64,000 nucleotides of DNA from Aquanectria penicillioides (taxonomy: Eukaryota; Ascomycota; Sordariomycetes; Hypocreales; Nectriaceae): NCBI GenBank assembly GCA_003415625.1, contig PYIU01000001.1, positions 7,814,210-7,878,209 on the forward strand, read 5' to 3'. The translations under genes and the position numbers were made by a program. Below are positions 54,764 through 64,000 of the stretch, piece by piece; positions within the stretch are counted from its first letter, which is position 1, and every line of letters begins with the position of its first letter. The notes below the pieces were generated by a model, which was given only the letters and a program-made list of their open reading frames with translations, searched no databases and was not told where the DNA came from.

Positions 54764-56320
54764 CGGGTGGCAGCCACAGCGAACAATCCTTTCAGCAATG
54801 TGGAGTTTGCCTTCGTCATGTCCGTGTGATTGGAGCTCCATCAAATTAAACGAAACCCCGCGAATCATATTTTGATACTCTGGCCTGAGACAGTTTGATG
54901 CATGAGCCTCATGCAATGCACAAGACTTGTCAAGTTGTTAGTGAAGCCAGCGGTTTAGTCTCTCGGCAAAACTCAAAGGCGAGTTGGTCCAGCAATCCAG
55001 ATGCCACGAATTGATCCTGAAGTTCCAGGTCAACTGATACTTCTGTTTTCATTAACATAGTATTGAGTGTTTGTGTCATCATGGCAACCCAAATGTCGCA
55101 CTGTCTTGCCTAATAATGTGATAATGGGGTACACAGCCGCAATGCAGCGGAACTTGCCCTCGGGACCCGGGAAATGTGGACCGCGCAGATCCGTAGGATC
55201 TCGACTTGATTTGACGCCGAGGCAGCCGAATCCAAGCCTCTGATTTAAGACATGTCAACAATAGTGTAGCTCGGGAATTCCTTCAAGCCCGATCAGAACC
55301 CCATTGGTTCTTACCAGCCCCGAGGCAAGCCATCAGGGCTGTTTTTCCTCATTCGAATGTGCATGATAGCTTGCGGGTGGTCTTTCAGCTCAGAGTAATG
55401 GTTCGCATCCACAATTAAATTTCCTAACAATCTATCGGTGATGCCCAAGGGCGCATGCGATAGTGTCTTGTGCTCTGTGTGAATCATCAGCTCTCGCCCG
55501 TGTAGCCGCGGAGATGACGTGGTGCAACTCCGTGTTGCAACCCTTCTTGGAAGCAGTACCCTAAATATTGCGGACCAAGGGGGCTCGTGATGGTCAAATG
55601 AAGGCAACACAAACTTGGGTACAGATATGGGGAAGCAAATGTTACAAAGGCATAATGACACGTTTTCACGAATGAAGCGAGACACATAGCATGAATTGTG
55701 TATTAAGTGTCGACATTGAGGTCTTCAACGAGATGTCTCACGTTTCGTGAAGTGATGGGTTTACTATTGTTCAAATTCAATGATCTAGAAAAATCGCATG
55801 AGAATTTTCGTCTAACTTATCGTACGACGAGACTGTTCTTTGCGAGTAGTCGAAGTGAATGGGATTTTCCTGCTAGGCTCTTCCTTGAGAGGGGTGTCTC
55901 CATCTGTGCTACGATAAAGGAGCACCAACTGCATCATTGTCGTCCAAATCTTACGACTTTTGGATCTTTAAATATCTCTCACATCGAAGAAAGAAAGTTG
56001 AAACTCAGAGAACATTCCCAAGAACTCAAATGCACTCTGATCCACGGACGCAACGAGACGAAGAAATAGGGCAGGGAACTCACCTACCCTATACCACCCG
56101 ATCCTGGCATACGGTTGACCAATCGGGATCGCAATCTCTTATCAAGGCCTCAAAGCCGGGGAAAATGGCACTACAGCGATGCTGGGGTTAGTGGCACAAG
56201 CTTGTCTGATAACAACCCCATACCGATAACGATTGTCCTACTATATCATCAACGGATCCCTTGCCCTCCGCCCTCACGATTCTCCACTCGCACCATCAAG
56301 ACGTGCTCAGCCCTCAGATC

Positions 56321-57854
56321 ATGGATGTCAGTTCAACCCCTACCCAGAGAAGAAAGAATGCTGGCTGTATCGGCTGCAGACTCCGGCGCAAGAAGTGCAG
56401 CGCAGAGAAGCCTCAGTGCGCAAATTGCCTGAGAAACTGCATCTTATGCACCTGGCCAGAGCCGGGAAACAGGAAACATGCAGAATTGTTGAAGAGGACC
56501 AACCCAACACGACGGAGGAAAAGAGTGACTCAACTTGATGCCATGGATGGACCATCGACTCCAGAGACAGCTTCACCTCCCCAAACCCCATCAGACGATT
56601 CCACCAATCCGAATATGAAGTTCCTGGCCCAGATCCCTCACGCCCTGGATTCGCAAATATTAATGGGAAAAATGAGGCAGCCGATCTCTAGAAAGCTCTT
56701 TCACTACTACATCCACCGGGCAAATAAGGTCATGGCCATCTTCCAGGACGCGAGGAATCCCTTCGTCTCCGAGCTCATTCCCCTGGCCTTGTCAAACGAC
56801 AGTATTTTAGACGGCCTTCTTGCATGCAGCGGCATTCATTATGCAGACCTAGCTGGGGTTCCGGCAGATCAAACGACATGGCTCCACTACGGACAGGCAA
56901 TTAAGGCACAGAAGTATGGCCTGACCCGACTGGCCCAAGGCGAGAGGGAGGCCCTTGTTCCTCTCCTAGTAACATCAATACTTCTCTGCATTGTAGAGGT
57001 AAGGAAATGGATGGAGTGAAGGAAATCCCTGGCTATTGCTGAACTCCCGTCAGTCTTTCCGTGCCAACTCAGGGGCCCTGGCGCTTTATCATTTGAGAGC
57101 TGCCAGCGTCCTGATTCAAAAGGCTCTCCAACTTCCAGAAGACCAGCTCGCAAACAAAACCAGGGCATTTCTTATTGAGCGATATACATATACCATGACC
57201 CTGGCGCACATAACTATGGGGTCCGAATCCGATGACTGGGTGATTAATGACATAGCAACTTTATTTCCGATGATACAGTCATCGCCAGGTTCGGGTTGCA
57301 TCCATGGGCTATTCAAGCTTATCCCGAGAGTGTCGGTTCTAGCCCGTCAGTGGGATATGGGGCGCAAGTTGGGCATGATTTCGGCTTACGTGGTGTCGGA
57401 ACAGTCAAGATTGCGCAAAATCATTGCGTCGTGGGAGCCCAATTCAGACGACACTATCCAAACTCTCTGCGGGAGGCTATATCAACAAGCACTTCTGGTG
57501 TACCTTGCTTCAACTTCAAACTTACAAGGAGAGACACTAGCGAGCTATTCAGACCAAGTCCAAGAACTCTTTGACGCTTTTATACCATTCTTGGAATCGA
57601 TTTCTCCAGAATCATCCATATCCACGACGCTATGTTGGCCTTTGGCTATTTTCGGGTCGTGTGCGCGAACAACCGAACATCGACAAGTCATCAACCAGAA
57701 ATTGGGGTTGATATCAACTGCGTACTCTGCACAGAGCGTGAGAGACACCAAATTCTTATTGGAGAAGTTATGGAAAGAGGATCCTGCCATGGCAAACCCA
57801 TTAAACTTTGAATACATGATGAAAAGAGAGGGCATGACGGTTCTATTTCTTTAA
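56321..57854 (+). CDS. Zn2Cys6 transcription factor, Fungal_trans_2 (DUF3468) type
   Basis: Two exons: 56321..56998 and 57054..57854, with a 55-nt intron, giving 492 aa from MDVSSTPTQRRKN. The zinc cluster is right at the N-terminus (GCIGCRLRRKKCS, then CANCLRNC), with basic residues after it (KRTNPTRRRKR). The rest is the helical domain of the C-terminal fungal_trans_2 group: KLFHYYIHRANKVMA, then LALSNDSILDGLLACSGIHYADL, and HLRAASVLIQKAL after the splice. This subclass often regulates a neighbouring catabolic or transporter gene. The next genes are a DUF3445 protein and an amino-acid permease, so a local regulatory role is possible (inference). Confidence 0.92.
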
Positions 57855-58059
57855 CAAAGGCTTGATTGATAATATTTACTTTATATTTTCAAAAGCCAAT
57901 CCAACTCCATAATCACGTGTACTTTTGTTCGTAAGGGGAACCCTAGAGATTCATGATGATACTCGTCTAGGCAGGACCGTCCTCACCCTTACTTACACTC
58001 GAGGTACAATCTTGTTTCGACATCAAAGCAGAACATGCCCCCCTGTGAGATAGAGTCCA

Positions 58060-59582
58060 CTACCATGGAAACTGGCTGGGAAGCTCTCCATCTGCACACA
58101 CTCCATTCTCTACTTGCTTCTTGTGAAGATTATCAAGATATGGAAGTAGGACTTCCGCGTACATATCCCGACCCTTATGTCTATGTTGAGTGCGTTAGAT
58201 TTCCGAGAATGATTCAAGCATTCAAAATAAACTTACTCAGCTAGGACAGGGTCCCAACTTCGGATGAACGATGCCATGCGGCCTGGAACTCCAGGCTCCT
58301 GGGACACCTCAGCCATGGGTTCGATGTATGTGTGCACCATCCAAACAATCGCTCCCGACTTGGGGAGGCGTCTGAGGACCTGTCTTTCTTGACGGAACCA
58401 GAGCTGAGATACGTCGGTTATCGGCTTCGGAGCTTTCCATATACCATAACTTGGCGTTCCTACCCCAGGCCCACGTAGCTCTGGATCCCAGTCATCCTCA
58501 GGGCCCATCGTAAAGGTTGGCCAATGGAAATCATCTGCAAAGGGTTAGAATTGTAGTTTTCTGAAACTGAGCTGCCTTACCATGAATGCTGATGCCAGTG
58601 GCTGCGAAGAATTAGAGCTTGATGTATGAAGTGGGTAGAAAATGCTGCAAAGCACTCACTATTGCGATGAATTGGTGACTCAACTTTGAGCTTTGACAAA
58701 AATCGGTCTAATGGTCGTTGAAGTTGTTCCGCGTAATGAGGAACGTGGCCATCGAAATGCAGATCTGCGAGGTCCTTGCCGAGCTTATCTTTGAGGCGTT
58801 GACCGCCACCGATTCCAAGCATCATAGCAACCAATCGATAGTACCCTTCATCTCCTTTTACTAGGATGTTAATATCTGCTGGCTGGATGAGGCCAGCTAC
58901 GGTCAGAGGATCCTCTGTTGTGAGGTCATGCGAGACACCCAACGCGGGCATTGTGATCTTGGTGATTGCTCCGTTGCCTCCCCATCCTGATTTATCCTTC
59001 CGAGATCGTTCGATAACGTACACTTGAGGGTACCGTCGAGATAGAAACTCGCCAAGATCTTGACAGAGTTCGTGAGCAGCCTCTCTGGCTGGAGAAAGGG
59101 TCCTGACAATCTTATCGCCTCTTTGGGACAATCTTTCAACCTTGGCACGGTGATATCGGGGCCAGTCCTTGTCAAGCTGGATATTGTTAGTTGACATTGA
59201 TCCTAGCATCAAATAATGGCACGCACAATAACCCATGAGTCCGCGTCGAGTTTTCTCACGTCAATGGTACTGGGAATGCCATCGTTAGTCGCAAGAGCAA
59301 CAGCGTATTTGCATCTACAACATACTGTCGACGATAAGCATAGCGAAATGCCCTGAACTTTGGCGATCTAGTCTTTTCGAGATCAAAGGACTGATCTGGA
59401 GACGGCAGAGGATATTCCCAAACCCCACCTGAAGAATTGTCAACATTTCCCTTATCAAGCCTTTCCTTTTACCTACTTTCGGCATTGCCATCTTTCTTGG
59501 TTGTTCCGTATCTAGTCCATCGGATTATTCCTAGCACCAAAATGCCGATGGCAAACAAAACGTAGCTGCTTTGCTTTTCCAT
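58060..59582 (-). CDS. DUF3445 protein, heme-dependent oxidative N-demethylase-like, with N-terminal membrane anchor
   Basis: Seven exons: 59477..59582, 59326..59428, 59227..59269, 58660..59176, 58581..58601 (21-nt microexon), 58237..58534 and 58060..58180; all phases close, giving 402 aa. Several exons were too short to be obvious and were recovered from GTATGT, GTGCGT and GTAAGT donors with CTAAC branch points. Residues 6-22 (SYVLFAIGILVLGIIRW) form a single membrane segment. The DUF3445 body follows: SPKFRAFRYAYRRHTIDV, RKLDADSWVILDKDWPRYH, LQRPLDRFLSKLKVESPIHRN, then VSQLWFRQERQVLRRLPKSGAIVWMVHTYIEP and KGRDMYAEVLLPYLD. The Arg-rich LRRLPKSGA segment is the family signature. Bacterial members oxidatively demethylate dimethylamine; the fungal substrate is unknown. 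It shares a promoter with the permease. Confidence 0.85.
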
Positions 59583-60414
59583 TGCGGCTGATTTCAGGTC
59601 GCAAAATTTGGCTTGATTCACTTGCTGATTGGCTTTATCGATGGCCCTGTGTTCCAGACCGACATTGGGCTTGTTGTGGCCTTGCGCATCTGCTCCGATA
59701 CATATACACAATCTCGTCGGAGAAAAAAGCATGCAAAAGGCGGCCATTAGCGGACCTTGGTCAATATCAGGATGTATTACACATGCAGAAATATTCAAAT
59801 TGCGCATTGAAATTATTCTAGCTCAAACTGCTTTGTAACCTGGACCTTAGGCTGGTTGACAAATAGAAAAGATGATAACCGCGCCTTCACTGACAATAGC
59901 TTATCTATAAGAAGCAGTGTGATAAACGCGCCTTAAAGTTGAACAACAATCAAGTCTTATCGGGAGGAAACGGACGATAAGCGCGCCTTAAGTGACTAAT
60001 GACGTGGCTCTATTGGTTTGAATCTAGACCCTGTTCTCACAAGCTCCATGGGCTCGTGTTATCGTCCGTCAAAGACTAAATCGGTGGAGTTGATAAGTGG
60101 ACTAACAAGGAGATGCCCCATTACTCGCGTGTCAACCCCGCATTCTCTGAGCAGCCGAGTGTAATTGCGATAGCCCTCGAATTCAACATGTTGGAGTTCC
60201 TGCAAGTTGAGGGATTGTTCGATGTGTGATAAGACTCTGATAGGGGGCAATGGCGCGAGAAAGTACAAAACCAACCTCATCCCGCTGAAGTTGTAGATTG
60301 AACCAAGCCCAGGATCCCGGCAAAGAGTAATTTTAAGATTTTCCCCGTCACAAATCACAAAGGAGATGGATAGCAAAATTCCTCCCGGGGAAAAGGTGCA
60401 GGATTCGCCATCTG
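59583..60414. promoter_or_regulatory. Divergent promoter of the DUF3445 and permease genes
   Basis: 832 nt between divergent starts, with a cluster of GATA-type sites in its middle (listed separately). A 130-codon frame at 60059-60451 is open but resembles nothing known and lies in promoter sequence. Confidence 0.55.
59874..59989 (+). promoter_or_regulatory. Three GATAA-N-CGCGCCTT repeats plus reverse GATA sites
   Basis: A 14-bp unit GATAA(C/A/G)CGCGCCTT at 59874-59887, 59921-59934 and 59976-59989, differing only at one base. Two extra inverted GATA cores (TTATC) lie at about 59900 and 59957. HGATAR is the binding core of AreA/NIT2-type nitrogen regulators, and multiple close sites are typical of nitrogen-controlled permease promoters. 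The constant CGCGCCTT half suggests a second factor bound alongside. Confidence 0.6.
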
Positions 60415-62805
60415 ATGCGGCAAGTTTTTGCTTTGCCTCATCTGGCTGCATTTCCTAACCATCATGTGCAGGGCTCGTTGGAGCAGAATGGAACCTCGTC
60501 AGCCATCGTGTTATCCGAGTACGGCATCCACCGAGGGTTGAAATCGCACCATATCCAATTGCTCGCAATCTCGGGTGTCATCGGCACCGGTAAGCAATGT
60601 CTTTTATGCATCAGAAAAACTCGCAAGACTGATTGCTAACAAATGTAGGTCTTTTTGTGGGCACATCAAGTGTTCTGAACAGTGCAGGCCCAGCCGGCCT
60701 CCTCATCGGGTACTCGATTTGGTATGCAGCCACAAAGGTTTCCTTTGTGTCATTGGACATTGGTTAACCACATGTATCAGGTGCATTTTTCTATTATGCG
60801 TTGCCCACGCTATGGGTGAAATGTCGGCATATTTGCCGGTTCCAGGATCCTTCGTAACTCGTATGTCAGACCAAGATGCATTGATCATGTATCCGCTAAT
60901 CGGAAAGACATTGGACGTTTTGTCGATGAGAGTGCTGGTGTAGCGATGGGCTGGATCTATGCGTATAGGTGAGTCACAATCTCTCAACTCATGCGATGCA
61001 CAAACTAACGTGAATCATGCAGCATGTGAGTCTCGTTTATGAAATGTTCGCAATGTGAATCTTACTAATTGTCGGCTTTTCCATCTCATTAGGATGTAAG
61101 ACTTCCCAAATTCAAGACTTATTGTACGCATATCTAATGATTGATAGGATCTTTACTGCTGCTGATTGCACCGCGCTTACCGGTCTTTGGTCGTACTGGT
61201 TCCCAGATATCAACCCTGGTGTCTGGGTCGCTTGTACCCTTGTCGTTGTCTTTGCTCTGAACTGCCTGGCTGTCAAGTATTTCGGAGAAGCTGAATTTTA
61301 CGCCTCCATCCTGAAAATTTTCCTCATCCTCGGGTTTCTCCTCTTCACCTTCATTGTTGTACTCGGAGGTAACCCTCACCATGATCGCATTGGCTTCAGA
61401 TATTGGAAAGATCCTGGCGCTTTCAATGAGCAGTATGTCGGAGGAGGCGGTGGCCGATTCCTGGCTATTTGGGGAGTTTTCAACACTGCTGCCTTTGCCA
61501 TCGGTGGCCCTGATTTCATCGCGAACTGCGCCCCTGAAGCTGTCAACCCTCGAAGAAACATCCCCAAGGCAGTGAGGCGCGTCATCTACCGACTGATTTT
61601 CTTTTTCATCCTGTCAGTATTTGCCGTCGGCCTGTTAGTCCCCTACAACGACCCCACTATGCGTGAGTTCAAATCCTAGCACACGCTGCTTCATCCAACT
61701 GATAGTGTTCTAAGTTTCGGCCATCGCTTCCGGAAATGGTGTGGCCAAGTCGCCCTTCATCATTGCCATGAACAGACTAGAGATCGCATTTCTCCCCGAT
61801 CTGTGTAATGCGGTGGTGTAAGTGTTTTATAGACCGCCCAGAACGGGATGAAAACTGGACTAAATGTTGAGAACAGCATCACCTCTGCATGGAGCTGCAC
61901 AAACTGCCTTCTCTTCCAGGCTTCTCGAACCATCTTTGGATTGGCCCAGCATGGTAGAGCCCCAAAGATCTTTCGCAAGACCACCAAAAGCGGAGTTCCA
62001 ATGCCTGCGCTGATCCTCTCAACTGCTGTTGCTTCTCTTGCCTTTCTGACCTGCAATACTGCGTCTGCTGTCGTATTGAACTGGTTCATCAACCTGGGGT
62101 CCACGGCAATCATGATTGCATATATTCTGATGATGGTACGTGTTATTGTGGACGGATAGCTTCCGCTTGAGCACTATTTTCTGGGACTCAACTAACCAAC
62201 CTAATAGGTTGCCAACCTCCGGTTCCACCAAGGTCTCAAAGCACAGGGCATCAATACTTCCACATTGCCGTTTAAGAGCAAGCTTACTCGTAAGAACTAA
62301 TGGTGATAAATATTGAGATCCATCACTGACAAATCAAAAGCTTATTCAAATTACTTTGCTATTTTCTGGGTCAGCCTCATTCTTCTCACGAATGGATATG
62401 GTTAGTATATCACCCCGCGGTCAGGCTTTCGCGACTAACACAACTTCAAGGTGTCTTCATTAAAGGTAATTGGAGCTTCTCTGGCTTCTTTACCGCATAT
62501 TTCACCATTGTCTTCTTTTGTACGTCATGGCTTGCAAGCTGCATTCTACTCAAACGTTGCACAACCGAATCTAACTGCTTAAAGTGGTCATCTACCTGGG
62601 GTGGAAAATCGTCAAGAGAACTAAGTTTATCAAGCCAGATGAGATGGACTTCCAGACTGGAATGTCTGAAGTTGAGGCTCATGAAAACTCCCTTGACTTT
62701 AAGCCCCCAGCTTCCCGCTATGAAAAGTCAGTTTTATCATTTAAAAGATGCATAGATTAAATCGCTAACACTAGTTGTTTTAGGATCATGGACTGGCTTT
62801 GGTAG
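60415..62805 (+). CDS. Yeast-type amino-acid permease (APC/YAT family) with two 3-nt microexons
   Basis: Fourteen exons: 60415..60589, 60649..60721, 60781..60860, 60908..60968, 61023..61025, 61093..61095, 61148..61662, 61715..61817, 61877..62135, 62208..62289, 62341..62400, 62451..62519, 62585..62726 and 62784..62805. This closes as 548 aa. The start is uncertain: an ATG at 60367 (MDSKIPPGEK) spliced to 60472 is an alternative. Family marks: HHIQLLAISGVIGTGLFVG (helix 1), GPAGLLIGYSIW, AMGEMSAYLPVPGSFV, ESAGVAMGWIYAYS, ANCAPEAVNPRRNIPKAVRR (the E-x-x-N-P-R-K/R motif), TSAWSCTNCLLFQASRTIFGLAQHGRAP, and a C-terminus ending KIMDWLW. About 12 membrane helices. It imports amino acids by proton symport at the plasma membrane. 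GATA sites upstream suggest nitrogen control. Confidence 0.9.
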
Positions 62806-62968
62806 TCGATAGGAAATCAACGGATGCCTTGCTCAACAGGCACATGTTTCAGCGATTCATGTTCCTTCGGAGGTTATTACCATGAGCCTTAATTCACTAG
62901 TAACTCTGATTCGTGCTGCGATAGTCAATTTATATTCTTTTACTATTTACTACGATAAAATAAGCCCT

Positions 62969-63600
62969 CTAAGTATTGCCATGTAATTTCCTTCGGCACC
63001 TGGCTTTATAAACAGGCGTCGCATCTAGAGCTGTGGTTCCCACCAGAGTCTCAAATTCAGCGTTAGCCTCGATTAACCAGGTTCGTCGTTCAGGATCGTA
63101 GCCACCCAAGGTATAATGATCTAGCTCAATCGATACAACCTCATCTTCATCGGGATAGAGAAATTTAGACTTAGCAAAACCACGAATTTGCTTCTTAGGC
63201 CTTGCAAGAAGGTTGGGTGAACTCTGACGGACCAAGACAATAACTGTCTGTCGACCAGGAAGCTCACTGCCTCCCGTGTTTCTAACTTGAACAGAAGCTA
63301 TGAATGTCGCGCTCTTCAAGATTTCCGTTGAGCTAGTGGCTTCAGCGCAAATACCGAAGCTGTTGTATGACAAACCAAAGCCAATGGGGAACTAGGGTTC
63401 TGTATCTCGCAGGTCCCACCATTTGTAACCCACGCAGAAGCCCTCGGAGTGGTATGTCTCCTGTAATTCTCCTGGGAATGATGCATAGGCTGGAGTGTCT
63501 TCGAGTCGTTTAGAGAATGCCATTGGTAGCCGACTAAATGGATTGACTTGCTGACCAGGACTGCAGCTGCCGCGTTTCCAAGTTTTTGTCCCTGGTTCTA
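62969..63600 (-). pseudogene. Remnant of a GH3 beta-glucosidase C-terminus
   Basis: The fibronectin-III-like tail of family 3 glycosidases is clear from 63373 down to 62969 (FGLSYNSFG, ELPGRQTVIVLVRQS, PKKQIRGFAK, SIELDHYTLGGYD). Just upstream the same frame reads NPFSRLPMAFSKRLEDTPAY and GYKWWDLRDTEP, but a TAG stop at about 63393 stands where the family has a residue before FPIGFGLSY. Further upstream (about 63555) GNAAAAVL continues only with a frame change. No catalytic domain was found to the right edge of the window. I read it as a decayed fragment. A sequencing fault cannot explain both defects easily. Confidence 0.7.
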
Positions 63601-64000
63601 CGCGATACAGCCTTGCATGTTCTAGGTCCTAGGGGCGTAAGCGAACCATGGTTGAAGAGCCTATCATAATCGAACCATAAAACGCAGAGTTTGGGCCTTG
63701 ATGCTTGCTCTATTTGACGGCATCTTCTAGTTTTGGCAAGATTTTTGTGAGAAAAGGTTTCGCGTTCACCGTTGTACATCCCCTGTCAGCGAATCACTCC
63801 GTGTTCCATCAGCTGCGGCCGATGCAGATGCTGTATCACTGCGAAGTAGCCATGGACCAGCAGCAGCAAGTAGTGGCTAGGGTACATGTAGATGGAAATT
63901 TGTCCTTTCCTTTTCCTGACTTCGCTGGGGCCAGATGTGCCGATCTGCCGGACAAGCCATTTCGCCATTTAGCCGTACAATAGCAATTGGCTTAACCTCA
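63601..64000. other. Right edge, no supported gene
   Basis: 400 nt upstream of the GH3 remnant. Short frames only; I could not recognise the missing catalytic part of the glycosidase here. Confidence 0.4.

Larger units (their letters stand above)
54388..56320. other. Intergenic region, about 1.9 kb
   Basis: No supported gene. Carries the CACAATTGTG copy at 54754 and a 16-bp palindrome at 54627. Frames near 55311-55687 and 55707-56069 are short and unrecognisable. Confidence 0.45.

Noticed and set aside
60059..60451. 130-codon open frame on the minus strand in the permease promoter
   Set aside because: No family resemblance, overlaps the probable permease 5' end, and the region is better explained as regulatory.
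1..64000. CRISPR arrays, tRNA or rRNA genes, bacterial-style operons
   Set aside because: No regularly spaced repeats of that kind, and no cloverleaf or rRNA-like sequence caught by eye; intron-rich eukaryotic genes throughout.

Overview
This window looks like nuclear DNA of a filamentous ascomycete. Genes carry short introns (about 46-80 nt) with GT..AG ends and CTAAC/CTAAT branch points. The families are typical of Pezizomycotina: HET domain, NACHT/ankyrin NLR, Zn2Cys6 regulators, DUF3445, fungal acyltransferase 3. A Sordariomycete, perhaps Hypocreales, is my best guess; this is inference from gene content only. Exon models below were built by hand from splice signals and reading frame.

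Left part (1-18.3 kb): a self/non-self-recognition type neighbourhood with one ordinary amino-acid transporter inside it. It holds a HET-domain gene (-), an AAAP transporter (+), an ankyrin plus subtilisin-like gene (-), an unknown 313-aa gene (+), an NLR with alpha/beta-hydrolase, NACHT and ankyrin parts (+), and a seven-helix membrane protein (-). The ankyrin-subtilase and the NLR each show one frame break.

Middle (18.3-28 kb): a 4-kb gene-poor stretch with a 339-bp Tc1/mariner-like MITE, then a Rei1-like zinc-finger paralogue, an acyltransferase-3 gene with a frame break at a T5G5 tract, and a YMR226c-type SDR.

Sugar-acid cluster (28.6-42.0 kb): two paralogous Zn2Cys6 regulators, each divergent from an enzyme gene (DapA-family lyase; glucarate-dehydratase-like enolase), plus a PanE/ApbA-type reductase and a sugar-porter MFS. 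I infer uptake of an aldaric or related sugar acid, dehydration to a keto-deoxy acid, and DapA-type cleavage or dehydration. A DUF84 NTPase and a chromate transporter follow.

Right part (44.8-64 kb): a gene-poor region with a possible solo LTR, then three paralogous C2H2-like zinc-finger genes whose upstream regions share the palindrome CACAATTGTG. Next come a Zn2Cys6 regulator, a DUF3445 oxidative-demethylase-like gene and a divergent amino-acid permease. The last two share a promoter with three GATAA-N-CGCGCCTT repeats. The permease appears to contain two consecutive 3-nt microexons. The right edge holds a decayed beta-glucosidase (GH3) C-terminus.
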